From positions 806,001-870,000 of the forward strand of contig NZ_CP045296.1 in NCBI RefSeq assembly GCF_009363095.1: a DNA stretch of 64,000 bases, given 5' to 3'. This DNA is from Paenibacillus cellulositrophicus. GTDB lineage: Bacteria; Bacillota; Bacilli; Paenibacillales; Paenibacillaceae. Positions 50,966 through 59,390 of the stretch are shown here, in pieces (position 1 is the first letter of the stretch; every line of letters begins with the position of its first letter). The translations under genes and the position numbers were made by a program. The notes beneath the pieces are model-generated. The model did no database searches, was not told the DNA's origin, and saw only the letters and a list, made by a program, of their open reading frames with translations.

Positions 50966-51940
50966 TTAAACTAGCACCTTGCGGAACTCGCGGGTGAGGA
51001 GCGGCACGACCTCGAACAGATCCCCGACAATACCGTAATCCGCCACTTTGAAAATCGGTGCTTCGGGATCCTTATTGATCGCGATGATGACCCGCGACTG
51101 GCTCATCCCCGCCAAATGCTGGATCGCGCCGCTGATGCCGCAGGCGATATAGATCTCCGGCGTCACGACCTTGCCGGTCTGGCCAATCTGCATCGAATAG
51201 TCGCAGTAGCCTGCATCGCAAGCCGCCCGGGAAGCGCCCACCGCGCCGTGAAGCACATCCGCCAGCTCTTCAAGCGGCTTGAACCCTTCGGCACTCTTGA
51301 CGCCGCGGCCGCCCGAAACGATAATTTTCGCCTCGGTCAGGTCAACCTTGCCGGACGTCTTGCGCACGATGTCCTTTACGATCGAGCGGAGGGAGCCAGA
51401 AGGGGCGTAATCGATCTCGATGATCTCCCCAGGCGGAGATACGCTTGGTGCGGGAGACAGATTGTTCGGGCGGATCGTCACGACCTGCGGGCCGCCAGTG
51501 AACGACTTTTGCTCGAACGCTTTGCCTGCGTAAATCGGCCGGGTGTAGACCGCTTCGCCACCGTTCTGCTCGATCGCCGTCACGTCTGAAATTTGTCCGG
51601 CACCCAAATGGGCAGCGATTTTCGGCGCAAGATCCCGGCCCAGTGCCGTATGGCCAAGGATGACCACGTCAGGCGTCACCTGCTCAAACACGTTTTGCAC
51701 GACATCAAAATAAGCTTCAGCGTTGTAGATCTCCAGCTCGGGGTGGTCCACGGCGTAGACCCGGCCATCCACATAGCCCGCCAGATCTGCAGCAAGGGTC
51801 GTAATTTGCGACCCGATCAACACGGCAGCGACGGCGTCTCCTTCATTTTTGGCAATGGATGCCGCCTGAAGCGCTTCCAACGAAACCTGACGCAGGCTGC
51901 CACCGCGGACCTCAGCTACGACCACAAACGTTTTACTCAT
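50966..51940 (-). CDS. etfA: Electron transfer flavoprotein subunit alpha
   Basis: A 324-residue protein with the FAD-binding C-terminal domain (SGGRGVKSAEGF, VGASRAACDAGY, YIACGISGAIQHLAGM, INKDPEAPIFKVADYGIVGD). With EtfB it accepts electrons from acyl-CoA dehydrogenase. GGAGG precedes the start, and the gene is last in fadR-etfB-etfA. The membrane partner is the Fe-S protein FadF, encoded divergently at 53534. Confidence 0.95.
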   Translation of the reverse strand: MSKTFVVVAEVRGGSLRQVSLEALQAASIAKNEGDAVAAVLIGSQITTLAADLAGYVDGRVYAVDHPELEIYNAEAYFDVVQNVFEQVTPDVVILGHTALGRDLAPKIAAHLGAGQISDVTAIEQNGGEAVYTRPIYAGKAFEQKSFTGGPQVVTIRPNNLSPAPSVSPPGEIIEIDYAPSGSLRSIVKDIVRKTSGKVDLTEAKIIVSGGRGVKSAEGFKPLEELADVLHGAVGASRAACDAGYCDYSMQIGQTGKVVTPEIYIACGISGAIQHLAGMSQSRVIIAINKDPEAPIFKVADYGIVGDLFEVVPLLTREFRKVLV

Positions 51941-51967
51941 TCGGGATTCCTCCTTTTATGAATTACT

Positions 51968-52735
51968 TCAAATCAGCTTGGCTTCGGTACGCAGCAGCTG
52001 GACCAGATCCGCGGCCTGCTGGGCAGGGTCTCCCTTCAGGATCTGCCCGGCCTTGCGCTCAGGCGGCAGGGAGAGGGAGAGGCGGTTCGTCTTGGCGGCT
52101 ACATTCGCTTCGGTCAGGCCGAGATCGCCAAGCCCGAGACGCTGGAACGGCTTCTTCTTCGCCTTCATAATGCCGGGCAGCGACGGATACCGCGGCTCGT
52201 TAAGCCCTTGCTGCGCGGTGAATATCGCAGGAAGGGCGACCTCCAGCGATTCGGTATCGCCTTCGGCGTCCCGCTGCACGGATGCTTTTCCGCCGGCAAT
52301 GTCCAGCTTCGTGATCGAGGAAGCGTGAGGCAGGCCCAGCAGGTGGGCTACCCTTACTGCGACCTGACCCCCGCCGGAATCTACAGAGAAGTTGCCGCCG
52401 AGAATAAGGTCTACGGACTGCTGGCCGAAATAGGCCGCCAGCGCAGTGGCGATGCTGAACTCATCGCCGGGAATGCTGTCGCCGTCAATAAGCACGGCTT
52501 CATCGGCGCCCATGGCCAGTGCCGTTCTCAGCGCCTCGGCCGTGCGCTCCGGTCCCACCGAGACGACGGTTACGGTACCGCCGTGCGCATCCCGCTGCAA
52601 CAACGCTTCTTCTACCGCATATTCGTCGTACGGATTGATGACGTACTTGACCCCGTCGTCGGAAATCTGTCCATTCGAAATGACGATTCGTTCCTCCGTG
52701 TCGAAGGTTTGCTTCAGCATAACGTAGATATTCAT
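51968..52735 (-). CDS. etfB: Electron transfer flavoprotein subunit beta
   Basis: A 255-residue EtfB: MNIYVMLKQTFDTEERI, NPYDEYAVEEALLQRD, the AMP-binding segment ALAMGADEAVLIDGD, and the recognition-loop region LPAIFTAQQGLNEPRYPSLPG. GAGAGGAG precedes ATG 52735; the frame opens seven codons earlier without a site. The gap to etfA is 27 bases. Part of the FadR-controlled operon as in Bacillus subtilis. Confidence 0.95.
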   Translation of the reverse strand: MNIYVMLKQTFDTEERIVISNGQISDDGVKYVINPYDEYAVEEALLQRDAHGGTVTVVSVGPERTAEALRTALAMGADEAVLIDGDSIPGDEFSIATALAAYFGQQSVDLILGGNFSVDSGGGQVAVRVAHLLGLPHASSITKLDIAGGKASVQRDAEGDTESLEVALPAIFTAQQGLNEPRYPSLPGIMKAKKKPFQRLGLGDLGLTEANVAAKTNRLSLSLPPERKAGQILKGDPAQQAADLVQLLRTEAKLI

Positions 52736-52761
52736 GCGGACAAGCTCCTCTCTCAAACGCG

Positions 52762-53343
52762 TTATTTTAAACCTTGTAAGAAAAACTCAACTGTCTTATC
52801 CACCTGAGCGGAAAGGGAATACTTTCGGCTGGAGATAAGCCAGGAGGTGACCACTTCATCCATCGCCCCAAAAATCAGCAGGCGTGTCAGCTTGACATCA
52901 AGGTCTGCGCGGAACGATTTCTCGGCAATCCCCTGTTCAATGATATGCTCGATCAGCTGAATGTAGGGCTTGACGACAAGCCCGATGGCTTTGCGCAGCT
53001 CCAACGAACTCTGGCGCAGCTCGATTTGTGTCACATAAGCCAGATTGATGTTGTTTTCGAGCTCGGTAAAGTGAATTTCGCAAACTTTGCGGAGAGCTTC
53101 ATCGGCGGTATTCGTTTCCTTCACGCTGCTGTTGAACATGGAGACCAGATTTCCGAGACGGGCTTGAAACAGAGAAATAAGGATATCTTCCTTGTTTTTA
53201 AAATATAAATAAATCGTACCGTCCGCGACGCCTGCCTCCTTGGCGATCCTCGAAATCTGGGAGCCGTGATAGCCGTTCTCCGCGATTACTTTTAAGGCTG
53301 CATCCAAAATCAACTCATATTTTTCCAATTTTCTACTTGTCAT
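52762..53343 (-). CDS. fadR: TetR-family fatty acid degradation regulator FadR
   Basis: A 193-residue TetR protein: HTH ISRIAKEAGVADGTIYLYFKNKEDIL and a helical ligand domain close to Bacillus FadR (YsiA), which binds long-chain acyl-CoA. It is first in fadR-etfB-etfA. The FadR box at 53375-53392 sits over its predicted transcription start, so it represses itself; acyl-CoA would release it. The role is supported by gene content on both sides. Confidence 0.92.
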   Translation of the reverse strand: MTSRKLEKYELILDAALKVIAENGYHGSQISRIAKEAGVADGTIYLYFKNKEDILISLFQARLGNLVSMFNSSVKETNTADEALRKVCEIHFTELENNINLAYVTQIELRQSSLELRKAIGLVVKPYIQLIEHIIEQGIAEKSFRADLDVKLTRLLIFGAMDEVVTSWLISSRKYSLSAQVDKTVEFFLQGLK

Positions 53344-53374
53344 CAGGCCACCCCGGTGTTAGAATTCAAATAAC

Positions 53375-53392
53375 TGAATGAATCCTCATTCA
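53375..53392. promoter_or_regulatory. FadR operator
   Basis: TGAATGAATCCTCATTCA, a near-perfect dyad matching the Bacillus FadR consensus TGAATGAMTANTCATTCA except at one centre base. It covers the start region of the fadR transcript and lies 31 bases upstream of the fadF -35. Confidence 0.88.
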
Positions 53393-53401
53393 TTTTTCTT
53401 A

Positions 53402-53452
53402 ATCTTATGGGAAACAGTGCCAGTTGTCAATGTTTTCAAGGTAAGATTTTAT
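53402..53452. promoter_or_regulatory. Overlapping divergent promoters of fadR and fadF
   Basis: Minus strand: TTGACA (53430-53425), 17 bases, TAAGAT (53407-53402). Plus strand: TTGTCA (53424-53429), 17 bases, TTTTAT (53447-53452). The two -35 elements occupy the same bases, so polymerase can bind in only one direction at a time. Confidence 0.65.
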
Positions 53453-53533
53453 TTTTAAACAAGCTTTGTAACCGCTTACTAAATGTAACCCGTCACCAAA
53501 CTTAGGTGAATACGAAGAAAGGACGGATGACAA

Positions 53534-55720
53534 ATGGTGTGGCCAATCGTCAATTTACTGCTGTTTCTCGCTGTGACCGGGTACGGTATTTATTTGTTCT
53601 GCCAAGCGGTGTATCACAGACTGCTGTACGTGAAGCTCGGCAAGCCGGTGGATTTCCGGAAGCAGCGTGAAGGCAGATGGGGCGAGTTCCTGGGACAGGT
53701 GTTCGGCCAGAAAAAGCTGCTGAAGGACCGGAAGAGCGGCATTATGCACGTGGTGATCTTTTACGGCTTCATCATCCTTCAGTTCGGCGCGCTGGATCTC
53801 ATTATCAAAGGACTGACAGACGGCGGGCACCTTCCGCTTCCCGCGTACGACGTATTCGGTCTGCTTCAGGAGATCACGGTGTTTCTGGTCCTTGTAGCGA
53901 TGGGATATGCCGCTTACCGCCGGTATGGCGAGAAGCTTGCGCGCCTCAAGAAAGGGTGGAAGCCGAGCATTGTCGTGTTCTTTATCTTCTCCCTGATGCT
54001 GTCTGTACTCCTGTCGCTTACCTTCGAAAGAATCCGGCTCGATCTCGAGCCATCCGCTTACGCACCTATATCCTCAGCGATTGCGGCCATCTTCTCCGGC
54101 ATGTCCGGGACGGCGGCATCCCTATTGTTCTACATCTTTTGGTGGGCCCATTTGCTTATTCTGCTATCTTTTCTCGTCTATGTTCCTCAATCGAAGCATT
54201 TTCACCTCATTACCGCACCGGTCAATATTTGGCTGGGCCGCTCCGAGCCTGTCGGCAAGCTGAGCAAGCTTGACCTTGATGATGAAGAAGCCGAGTCGTT
54301 CGGCGTCGGCAGGATCGAAGATTTTACGCAAAAGCAGATGATCGACTTCTACGCTTGTGTGGAATGCGGCCGCTGCACGAACGTCTGCCCGGCTTCCAAT
54401 ACCGGGAAGGTACTGTCGCCGATGCATCTTATTACGAAGCTGCGCGATCATTTGACGGAAAAGGGTACAGCCGTTACCGGTAAGTCGCCGTATGTTCCCG
54501 AATATGCTTTTGCGGGGAGTGGAGCGCATGCATTGGATGCAGCCGTGTCCGAAGCACATCCCGATTGGTCTTCATCGGAAGGCGTGACGGATATTCGCCC
54601 GACGCTGGCATGGCAGAAGGCCACTTGGACTCATCAGGACACAAGTCCGCAGGACATGAACTTGATCGGCGACGTCATGACCGAGGAGGAGATCTGGTCC
54701 TGTACCACCTGCCGCAACTGCGAGGATCAGTGCCCGGTCGGCAACGAGCATGTCGATAAAATCATCGATTTGCGCCGCCATCTTGTGCTGATGGAGGGAA
54801 GCATGCCGGCAGAGGGGCAGCGAGCCCTGCAAAATATCGAACGGCAAAGCAATCCCTGGGGATTGAACCGTAACGACCGGGCCAATTGGACTGGCGAGGT
54901 GGAAGGCATCCGGGTGCAGACCGTCAAGGACAATCCGCAGTTTGAATATTTGTTCTTCGTCGGATCGATGGGCTCATACGATCTGCGCAGCCGCAAAATC
55001 TCCAAGGCGTTTGCCCGCCTCTTGAACGAATCCGGCGTCAATTTCGCCATTCTCGGCAACGAAGAGAAAAATTCGGGGGATACGCCCCGCCGGATGGGCA
55101 ACGAGATGCTGTTTCAGCAGCTGTGCATGGAGAACATCGAGATTTTCGAAAAATACGGCGTCCAAAAAATCGTGACCGCCTGCCCGCACACTTTCAACAC
55201 GTTCAAAAACGAATACCCCGAATTCGGGCTCGAAGGGGTGGAAGTCCTTCATCACTCCGAGCTGCTGGATCAGCTCATCCGCGAAGGGAAGCTGAAACCC
55301 CAGTATGAAGTGAAGGAGCGGATCACCTATCACGACTCGTGTTATCTGGGACGCTATAACAACGTGTACGACCAACCGCGCAACGTCCTCCGGGCCATTC
55401 CCGGTGTAGAGCTCGTTGAAATGAAGCGCACGCGGGAAAATGCGATGTGCTGCGGCGCCGGGGGCGGCATGATGTGGATGGAGGAGACGTCCGGCAAACG
55501 GGTGAACCTTGCCCGCACAGAGCAGGCGCTGGAAGTGAATCCAAGCATCATCAGCAGCGCCTGTCCTTACTGCCTGACCATGATGGAGGATGGGACGAAG
55601 ATGAAAGAAGTGGAAGAGCGTGTGAAAGCAAAGGATATCGCCGAAATATTGGAGCTGTCCGTGTTCGGGGATTCCGCTGCTCACAATAAAGGATTTGAAA
55701 TGGAGGCAAGCACACAATGA
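53534..55720 (+). CDS. fadF: EtfAB-linked membrane Fe-S oxidoreductase FadF
   Basis: A 728-residue protein like Bacillus FadF (YwjF) and EtfD. The N-terminal 230 residues form about five membrane helices of nitrate reductase gamma type. Next come two [4Fe-4S] motifs, CVECGRCTNVCP (from Cys275) and CTTCRNCEDQCP, and two CCG-type domains (CPHTFNTFKNEYPEFG and AMCCGAGGGMMWMEE). It carries electrons from acyl-CoA dehydrogenase via EtfAB to menaquinone. It heads the plus-strand fad operon; its stop overlaps fadN (ATGA). Confidence 0.92.
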   Translation: MVWPIVNLLLFLAVTGYGIYLFCQAVYHRLLYVKLGKPVDFRKQREGRWGEFLGQVFGQKKLLKDRKSGIMHVVIFYGFIILQFGALDLIIKGLTDGGHLPLPAYDVFGLLQEITVFLVLVAMGYAAYRRYGEKLARLKKGWKPSIVVFFIFSLMLSVLLSLTFERIRLDLEPSAYAPISSAIAAIFSGMSGTAASLLFYIFWWAHLLILLSFLVYVPQSKHFHLITAPVNIWLGRSEPVGKLSKLDLDDEEAESFGVGRIEDFTQKQMIDFYACVECGRCTNVCPASNTGKVLSPMHLITKLRDHLTEKGTAVTGKSPYVPEYAFAGSGAHALDAAVSEAHPDWSSSEGVTDIRPTLAWQKATWTHQDTSPQDMNLIGDVMTEEEIWSCTTCRNCEDQCPVGNEHVDKIIDLRRHLVLMEGSMPAEGQRALQNIERQSNPWGLNRNDRANWTGEVEGIRVQTVKDNPQFEYLFFVGSMGSYDLRSRKISKAFARLLNESGVNFAILGNEEKNSGDTPRRMGNEMLFQQLCMENIEIFEKYGVQKIVTACPHTFNTFKNEYPEFGLEGVEVLHHSELLDQLIREGKLKPQYEVKERITYHDSCYLGRYNNVYDQPRNVLRAIPGVELVEMKRTRENAMCCGAGGGMMWMEETSGKRVNLARTEQALEVNPSIISSACPYCLTMMEDGTKMKEVEERVKAKDIAEILELSVFGDSAAHNKGFEMEASTQ

Positions 55721-58119
55721 ACAAATCCATTCGCAAGGCAGCCGTCATCGGCTCAGGAATTATGGGTTCCGGCATTGCTGCACATCTGGCCAATGTCGGG
55801 ATCCCGTGCTTACTGCTGGACGTCGTTCCGACTCAGCTGACAGAGGAAGAGGCGAAGAAGGGGTTGACGCTGGAGCATCCGGCGGTACGCAGTCGTCTTG
55901 CAACTTCAGCCATTGAGAAGCTCAGCAAGATCAAGCCGGCTCCGCTGTATGATCCTGCGTTTGCTTCCCGGATTACGCCGGGCAACCTCGAAGATCATCT
56001 GCCGCAAATTGCAGGCGTCGACTGGGTCATCGAAGTGGTGGTCGAGAATCTGGAAGTGAAGCAGCAGCTCCTGAAACGCGTAGAGCAGCATTGGAAACCC
56101 GGTACGGTGGTCAGCTCGAACACGTCGGGCATCTCGATCAACAAGATGGCGGCCGAATGCGGCGAATCGTTCAGAAAACACTTCCTGGGCACGCATTTCT
56201 TTAATCCGCCCCGTTATATGAAGCTGCTTGAAATTATTCCCGGACGGGACACGGAGCCGGAGCTCGTGGCGCGTATGAAGGATTTTTGCGAAAGGGTGCT
56301 CGGTAAGGGTGTCGTCATCGCCAAGGATACGCCTAACTTTATTGCGAACCGGATCGGTACTTACGGCCTGCTGGTGACTCTGCAGGAAATGTTGGAGAAG
56401 GGCTTCACGGTGGAAGAGGTCGATGCGGTGACCGGACCGGCGATGGGGCGTCCGAAGAGCGCTACCTTCCGCACGCTGGATCTGGTGGGGCTCGACACGT
56501 TCGTTCATGTCGCGGATAACGTCCGGATGAACGTCGAGAATGAGCGCGAACAGGCGGTTTTCACTTCGCCGGACGTGCTGACGGGCATGGTGGCACGCGG
56601 CTGGCTCGGGGAGAAGAGCGGGCAGGGCTTCTATTTAAAAAAGAAAACGCCGGCCGGGAGCGAGATTTTATCCCTTGACCTGAAAACGCTGGAATATGTG
56701 CCGCAGATGAAGCCCAAATCGGCATCGTTGGAGGCCGCGAAAATGGCCAAGGGAGCCGGAGCGAAAACAAAGGCGCTCCTCGGGGCGAAGGACCGCTACT
56801 CGGATCTGGCCTGGGACATTCTGAAGCAGGTGCTTGTCTATTCGGCCGAAAAGGTGGGCGAGATCGCCGGTTCGGTCAAGGAAATCGACGATGCGATGAA
56901 ATGGGGCTTCTCCTGGGAACTCGGACCGTTTGAGACCTGGGACGCCATCGGCCTGGCCCGGTCCGTGGAGCGGATGGAAGCCGAAGGTTTGACCGTTCCT
57001 GCCTGGGTTAAAGAGTGGGTCGCTGCGGGACACAAGTCCTTTTACAAGCAGGAGGAGGGCCGACTGTATTCGATTCATGTGGCGTCGGGCGCATACCGTG
57101 AGGTAGAACAGCCGGAAGAAGTCATCAATCTGCGCAGTCTGAAAGAGCAAAACAAGGTGGTGAAAGGAAACAGCGGCGCCAGCCTGATCGACCTTGGAGA
57201 CGGCGTCGCCTGCCTGGAATTTCATTCGCCCAACAATGCGATCGGCGAGGACATTCTCTCCATGATTACGCAGAGCATTGACGAGGTTCGCAGCAATTTC
57301 AGAGGACTCGTGATTGCGAACCAGGCACGCAACTACTGTGTGGGAGCCAACATTATGCTGCTCCTCATGGAAGCACAGGACGAAGAATGGGACGAAATCA
57401 ACGAAATCATCCGGAAATTCCAGTACACAATGTACGCGCTGAAGCGGTTTGAAAAGCCGGTCGTGGCCGCGCCGCACCGCATGTGCCTCGGTGGCGGGGT
57501 CGAATCCTGCATGCCGGCCGACCTGGTCATCGCTGCGCCGGAGACGTATTACGGTCTTGTCGAAGTCGGCGTCGGCCTGATCCCCGCCGGTGGAGGGTGC
57601 AAGGAACTGGCGCTGCGGGCAAGCCAAACGGCCGGTCTTCCGGATGCGGATCTGCAGCCGTACATCAATCACATTTTCCAAACCGTGGGAACGGCGACGG
57701 TATCGACGAGCGGCCACGATGCCAAGCGTCTCGGGTACCTGCGGCCAAGCGACCGTGTTGCGGTGAGTCAGGATGTTCAGATCTATCAGGCGAAGCAGGC
57801 TGTTCTCGGTCTGGATCGCAGCGGCTATGAACCGATCCCGCAGGAGAAGATCCGGGTCGTCGGGGCTGAGGGCAAGGCCGTGCTTCAGCTTGGTGCGCTT
57901 GGCATGAAGCAAAGCGGTTATATCAGCGACCACGATTACTTGATCGCCAGAAAACTGGCCCATGTTCTCGCCGGCGGTGATGTCCCGGCAGGAACCCTTG
58001 TCAGTGAGGAGTATATGCTGGACCTCGAGCGCGAGGCTTTCTTGAGCCTCTGCGGCGAACCGAAGACGCAGCAGCGCATGCACCACATGTTAACCAAAGG
58101 TAAGGCGCTCCGCAACTAA
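55717..58119 (+). CDS. fadN: 3-hydroxyacyl-CoA dehydrogenase/enoyl-CoA hydratase FadN
   Basis: An 800-residue bifunctional beta-oxidation enzyme. The dehydrogenase half comes first (AAVIGSGIMGSGIAAHLANVG, HFFNPPRYMKLLEIIPG, FIANRIGTYG); the hydratase-like half covers the last 300 residues (LGGGVESCMPADLVIAAPETYYGLVEVG). This order and length are those of Bacillus FadN (YusL), not of proteobacterial FadB. It hydrates enoyl-CoA and oxidises the 3-hydroxyacyl-CoA. Followed by fadA after 22 bases. Confidence 0.94.
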   Translation: MNKSIRKAAVIGSGIMGSGIAAHLANVGIPCLLLDVVPTQLTEEEAKKGLTLEHPAVRSRLATSAIEKLSKIKPAPLYDPAFASRITPGNLEDHLPQIAGVDWVIEVVVENLEVKQQLLKRVEQHWKPGTVVSSNTSGISINKMAAECGESFRKHFLGTHFFNPPRYMKLLEIIPGRDTEPELVARMKDFCERVLGKGVVIAKDTPNFIANRIGTYGLLVTLQEMLEKGFTVEEVDAVTGPAMGRPKSATFRTLDLVGLDTFVHVADNVRMNVENEREQAVFTSPDVLTGMVARGWLGEKSGQGFYLKKKTPAGSEILSLDLKTLEYVPQMKPKSASLEAAKMAKGAGAKTKALLGAKDRYSDLAWDILKQVLVYSAEKVGEIAGSVKEIDDAMKWGFSWELGPFETWDAIGLARSVERMEAEGLTVPAWVKEWVAAGHKSFYKQEEGRLYSIHVASGAYREVEQPEEVINLRSLKEQNKVVKGNSGASLIDLGDGVACLEFHSPNNAIGEDILSMITQSIDEVRSNFRGLVIANQARNYCVGANIMLLLMEAQDEEWDEINEIIRKFQYTMYALKRFEKPVVAAPHRMCLGGGVESCMPADLVIAAPETYYGLVEVGVGLIPAGGGCKELALRASQTAGLPDADLQPYINHIFQTVGTATVSTSGHDAKRLGYLRPSDRVAVSQDVQIYQAKQAVLGLDRSGYEPIPQEKIRVVGAEGKAVLQLGALGMKQSGYISDHDYLIARKLAHVLAGGDVPAGTLVSEEYMLDLEREAFLSLCGEPKTQQRMHHMLTKGKALRN

Positions 58120-58141
58120 CATCCACGGGAGGGGATATTCC

Positions 58142-59323
58142 ATGAAAGAAGCAGTCATTGTATCGATGGCGCGTACCGCAGTCGGCCGTGCCAAGAAAGG
58201 CAGCCTGGCACAGACACGGGCCGACGATCTCGGGAAAACGGTGCTGGAAGCGGTCGTTGAACGCGCGCCGGGCCTTAAAAAGGAAGACGTGGAGGACATC
58301 ATCATCGGCTGCGCCATGCCGGAAGGCGAGCAGGGGCTTAATTTCGCCCGGATCATGTCGCTGTACGCCGGATTCCCGGTGACGGTGCCGGCGCTGACGA
58401 TCAACCGGTTTTGCTCCTCTGGCCTTCAGTCGATCGCCTTCGCGGCAGAACGAGTCATGCTGGGGCATGCCGATATCCTGATCGCCGGGGGCGTGGAGAG
58501 CATGAGTCATGTGCCGATGACCGGTTTCAAGATGTCGCCGAATCCGAAGATCGTTGAGCAGATGCCGGAGGTCTACATCGCCATGGGACATACGGCGGAA
58601 GAGGTGGCCGACCGGTTCGGCATCAGCCGGGAAGATCAGGACCGGTTCGCTGCGAGATCGCACGCCAGGGCAGCGCAGGCGATTGCGGAAGGCAAGTTCC
58701 AGGACGAAATCGTGCCGGTTCAGGCCGAACTGAAAAGTGTGGATGAGAAAGGCAAAGTGCAGACGAAAACCTTTGAATTTCGGGTGGACGAAGGCGTGCG
58801 GAGCGACACGACAGTGGAGGTGCTGGGCAAGCTGAAACCGGCATTCAAGCTGAACGGATCGGTCACGGCGGGGAATGCGTCCCAGGTCAGCGACGGGGCT
58901 GCGGCGGTCGTTGTCATGAGCCGGGAAAAAGCCGAGGCGCTTGGCTTGCAGCCGCTTGCCACGTTCCGTTCCTTCGCGCTCAGCGGCGTCGAGCCGGAAA
59001 TTATGGGCGTCGGTCCGGTCAAGGCGATTCCGAAGGCGCTGCAGATGGCCGGAATTACGCTGGAGGACGTAGATTTATTCGAAATCAACGAGGCGTTCGC
59101 CTCCCAGTGCGTCCACATTATCCGGGAGCTTGGCATCGATGAGGAGAAAGTGAACGTCAACGGCGGCGCGATTGCGCTTGGGCATCCGCTGGGCTGCACG
59201 GGCACGAAGCTGACGACGACCCTGATCAGCGAGCTGAAGCGGCGCGGCGGCGGCTACGGCGTGGTGTCCATGTGCATCGGCGGCGGCATGGGTGCCGCGG
59301 GCGTGTTTGAGGTTCATCCGTAA
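58142..59323 (+). CDS. fadA: Acetyl-CoA acyltransferase (3-ketoacyl-CoA thiolase)
   Basis: A 393-residue thiolase: the active Cys is in NRFCSSGLQSIAFA, then HVPMTGFKM, NEAFASQCVHI, NGGAIALGHPLGCTG with the His, and VSMCIGGGMGAAG with the second Cys. It cleaves 3-ketoacyl-CoA in beta-oxidation. GGGAGGGG precedes ATG 58142. The gene order fadN-fadA-fadE is conserved with Bacillus subtilis. Confidence 0.95.
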   Translation: MKEAVIVSMARTAVGRAKKGSLAQTRADDLGKTVLEAVVERAPGLKKEDVEDIIIGCAMPEGEQGLNFARIMSLYAGFPVTVPALTINRFCSSGLQSIAFAAERVMLGHADILIAGGVESMSHVPMTGFKMSPNPKIVEQMPEVYIAMGHTAEEVADRFGISREDQDRFAARSHARAAQAIAEGKFQDEIVPVQAELKSVDEKGKVQTKTFEFRVDEGVRSDTTVEVLGKLKPAFKLNGSVTAGNASQVSDGAAAVVVMSREKAEALGLQPLATFRSFALSGVEPEIMGVGPVKAIPKALQMAGITLEDVDLFEINEAFASQCVHIIRELGIDEEKVNVNGGAIALGHPLGCTGTKLTTTLISELKRRGGGYGVVSMCIGGGMGAAGVFEVHP

Positions 59324-59390
59324 GCGGAAAGCGTTCTGCAGTGATTTGGTTTTTATATTAAAAATTCATATCGCAAAGGAGACGGGAACG

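Noticed and set aside
56668..58086. 472-codon open frame on the minus strand inside fadN
   Set aside because: It is antisense to a well-conserved gene, its translation matches no family I know, and high GC at third positions explains the lack of stops.
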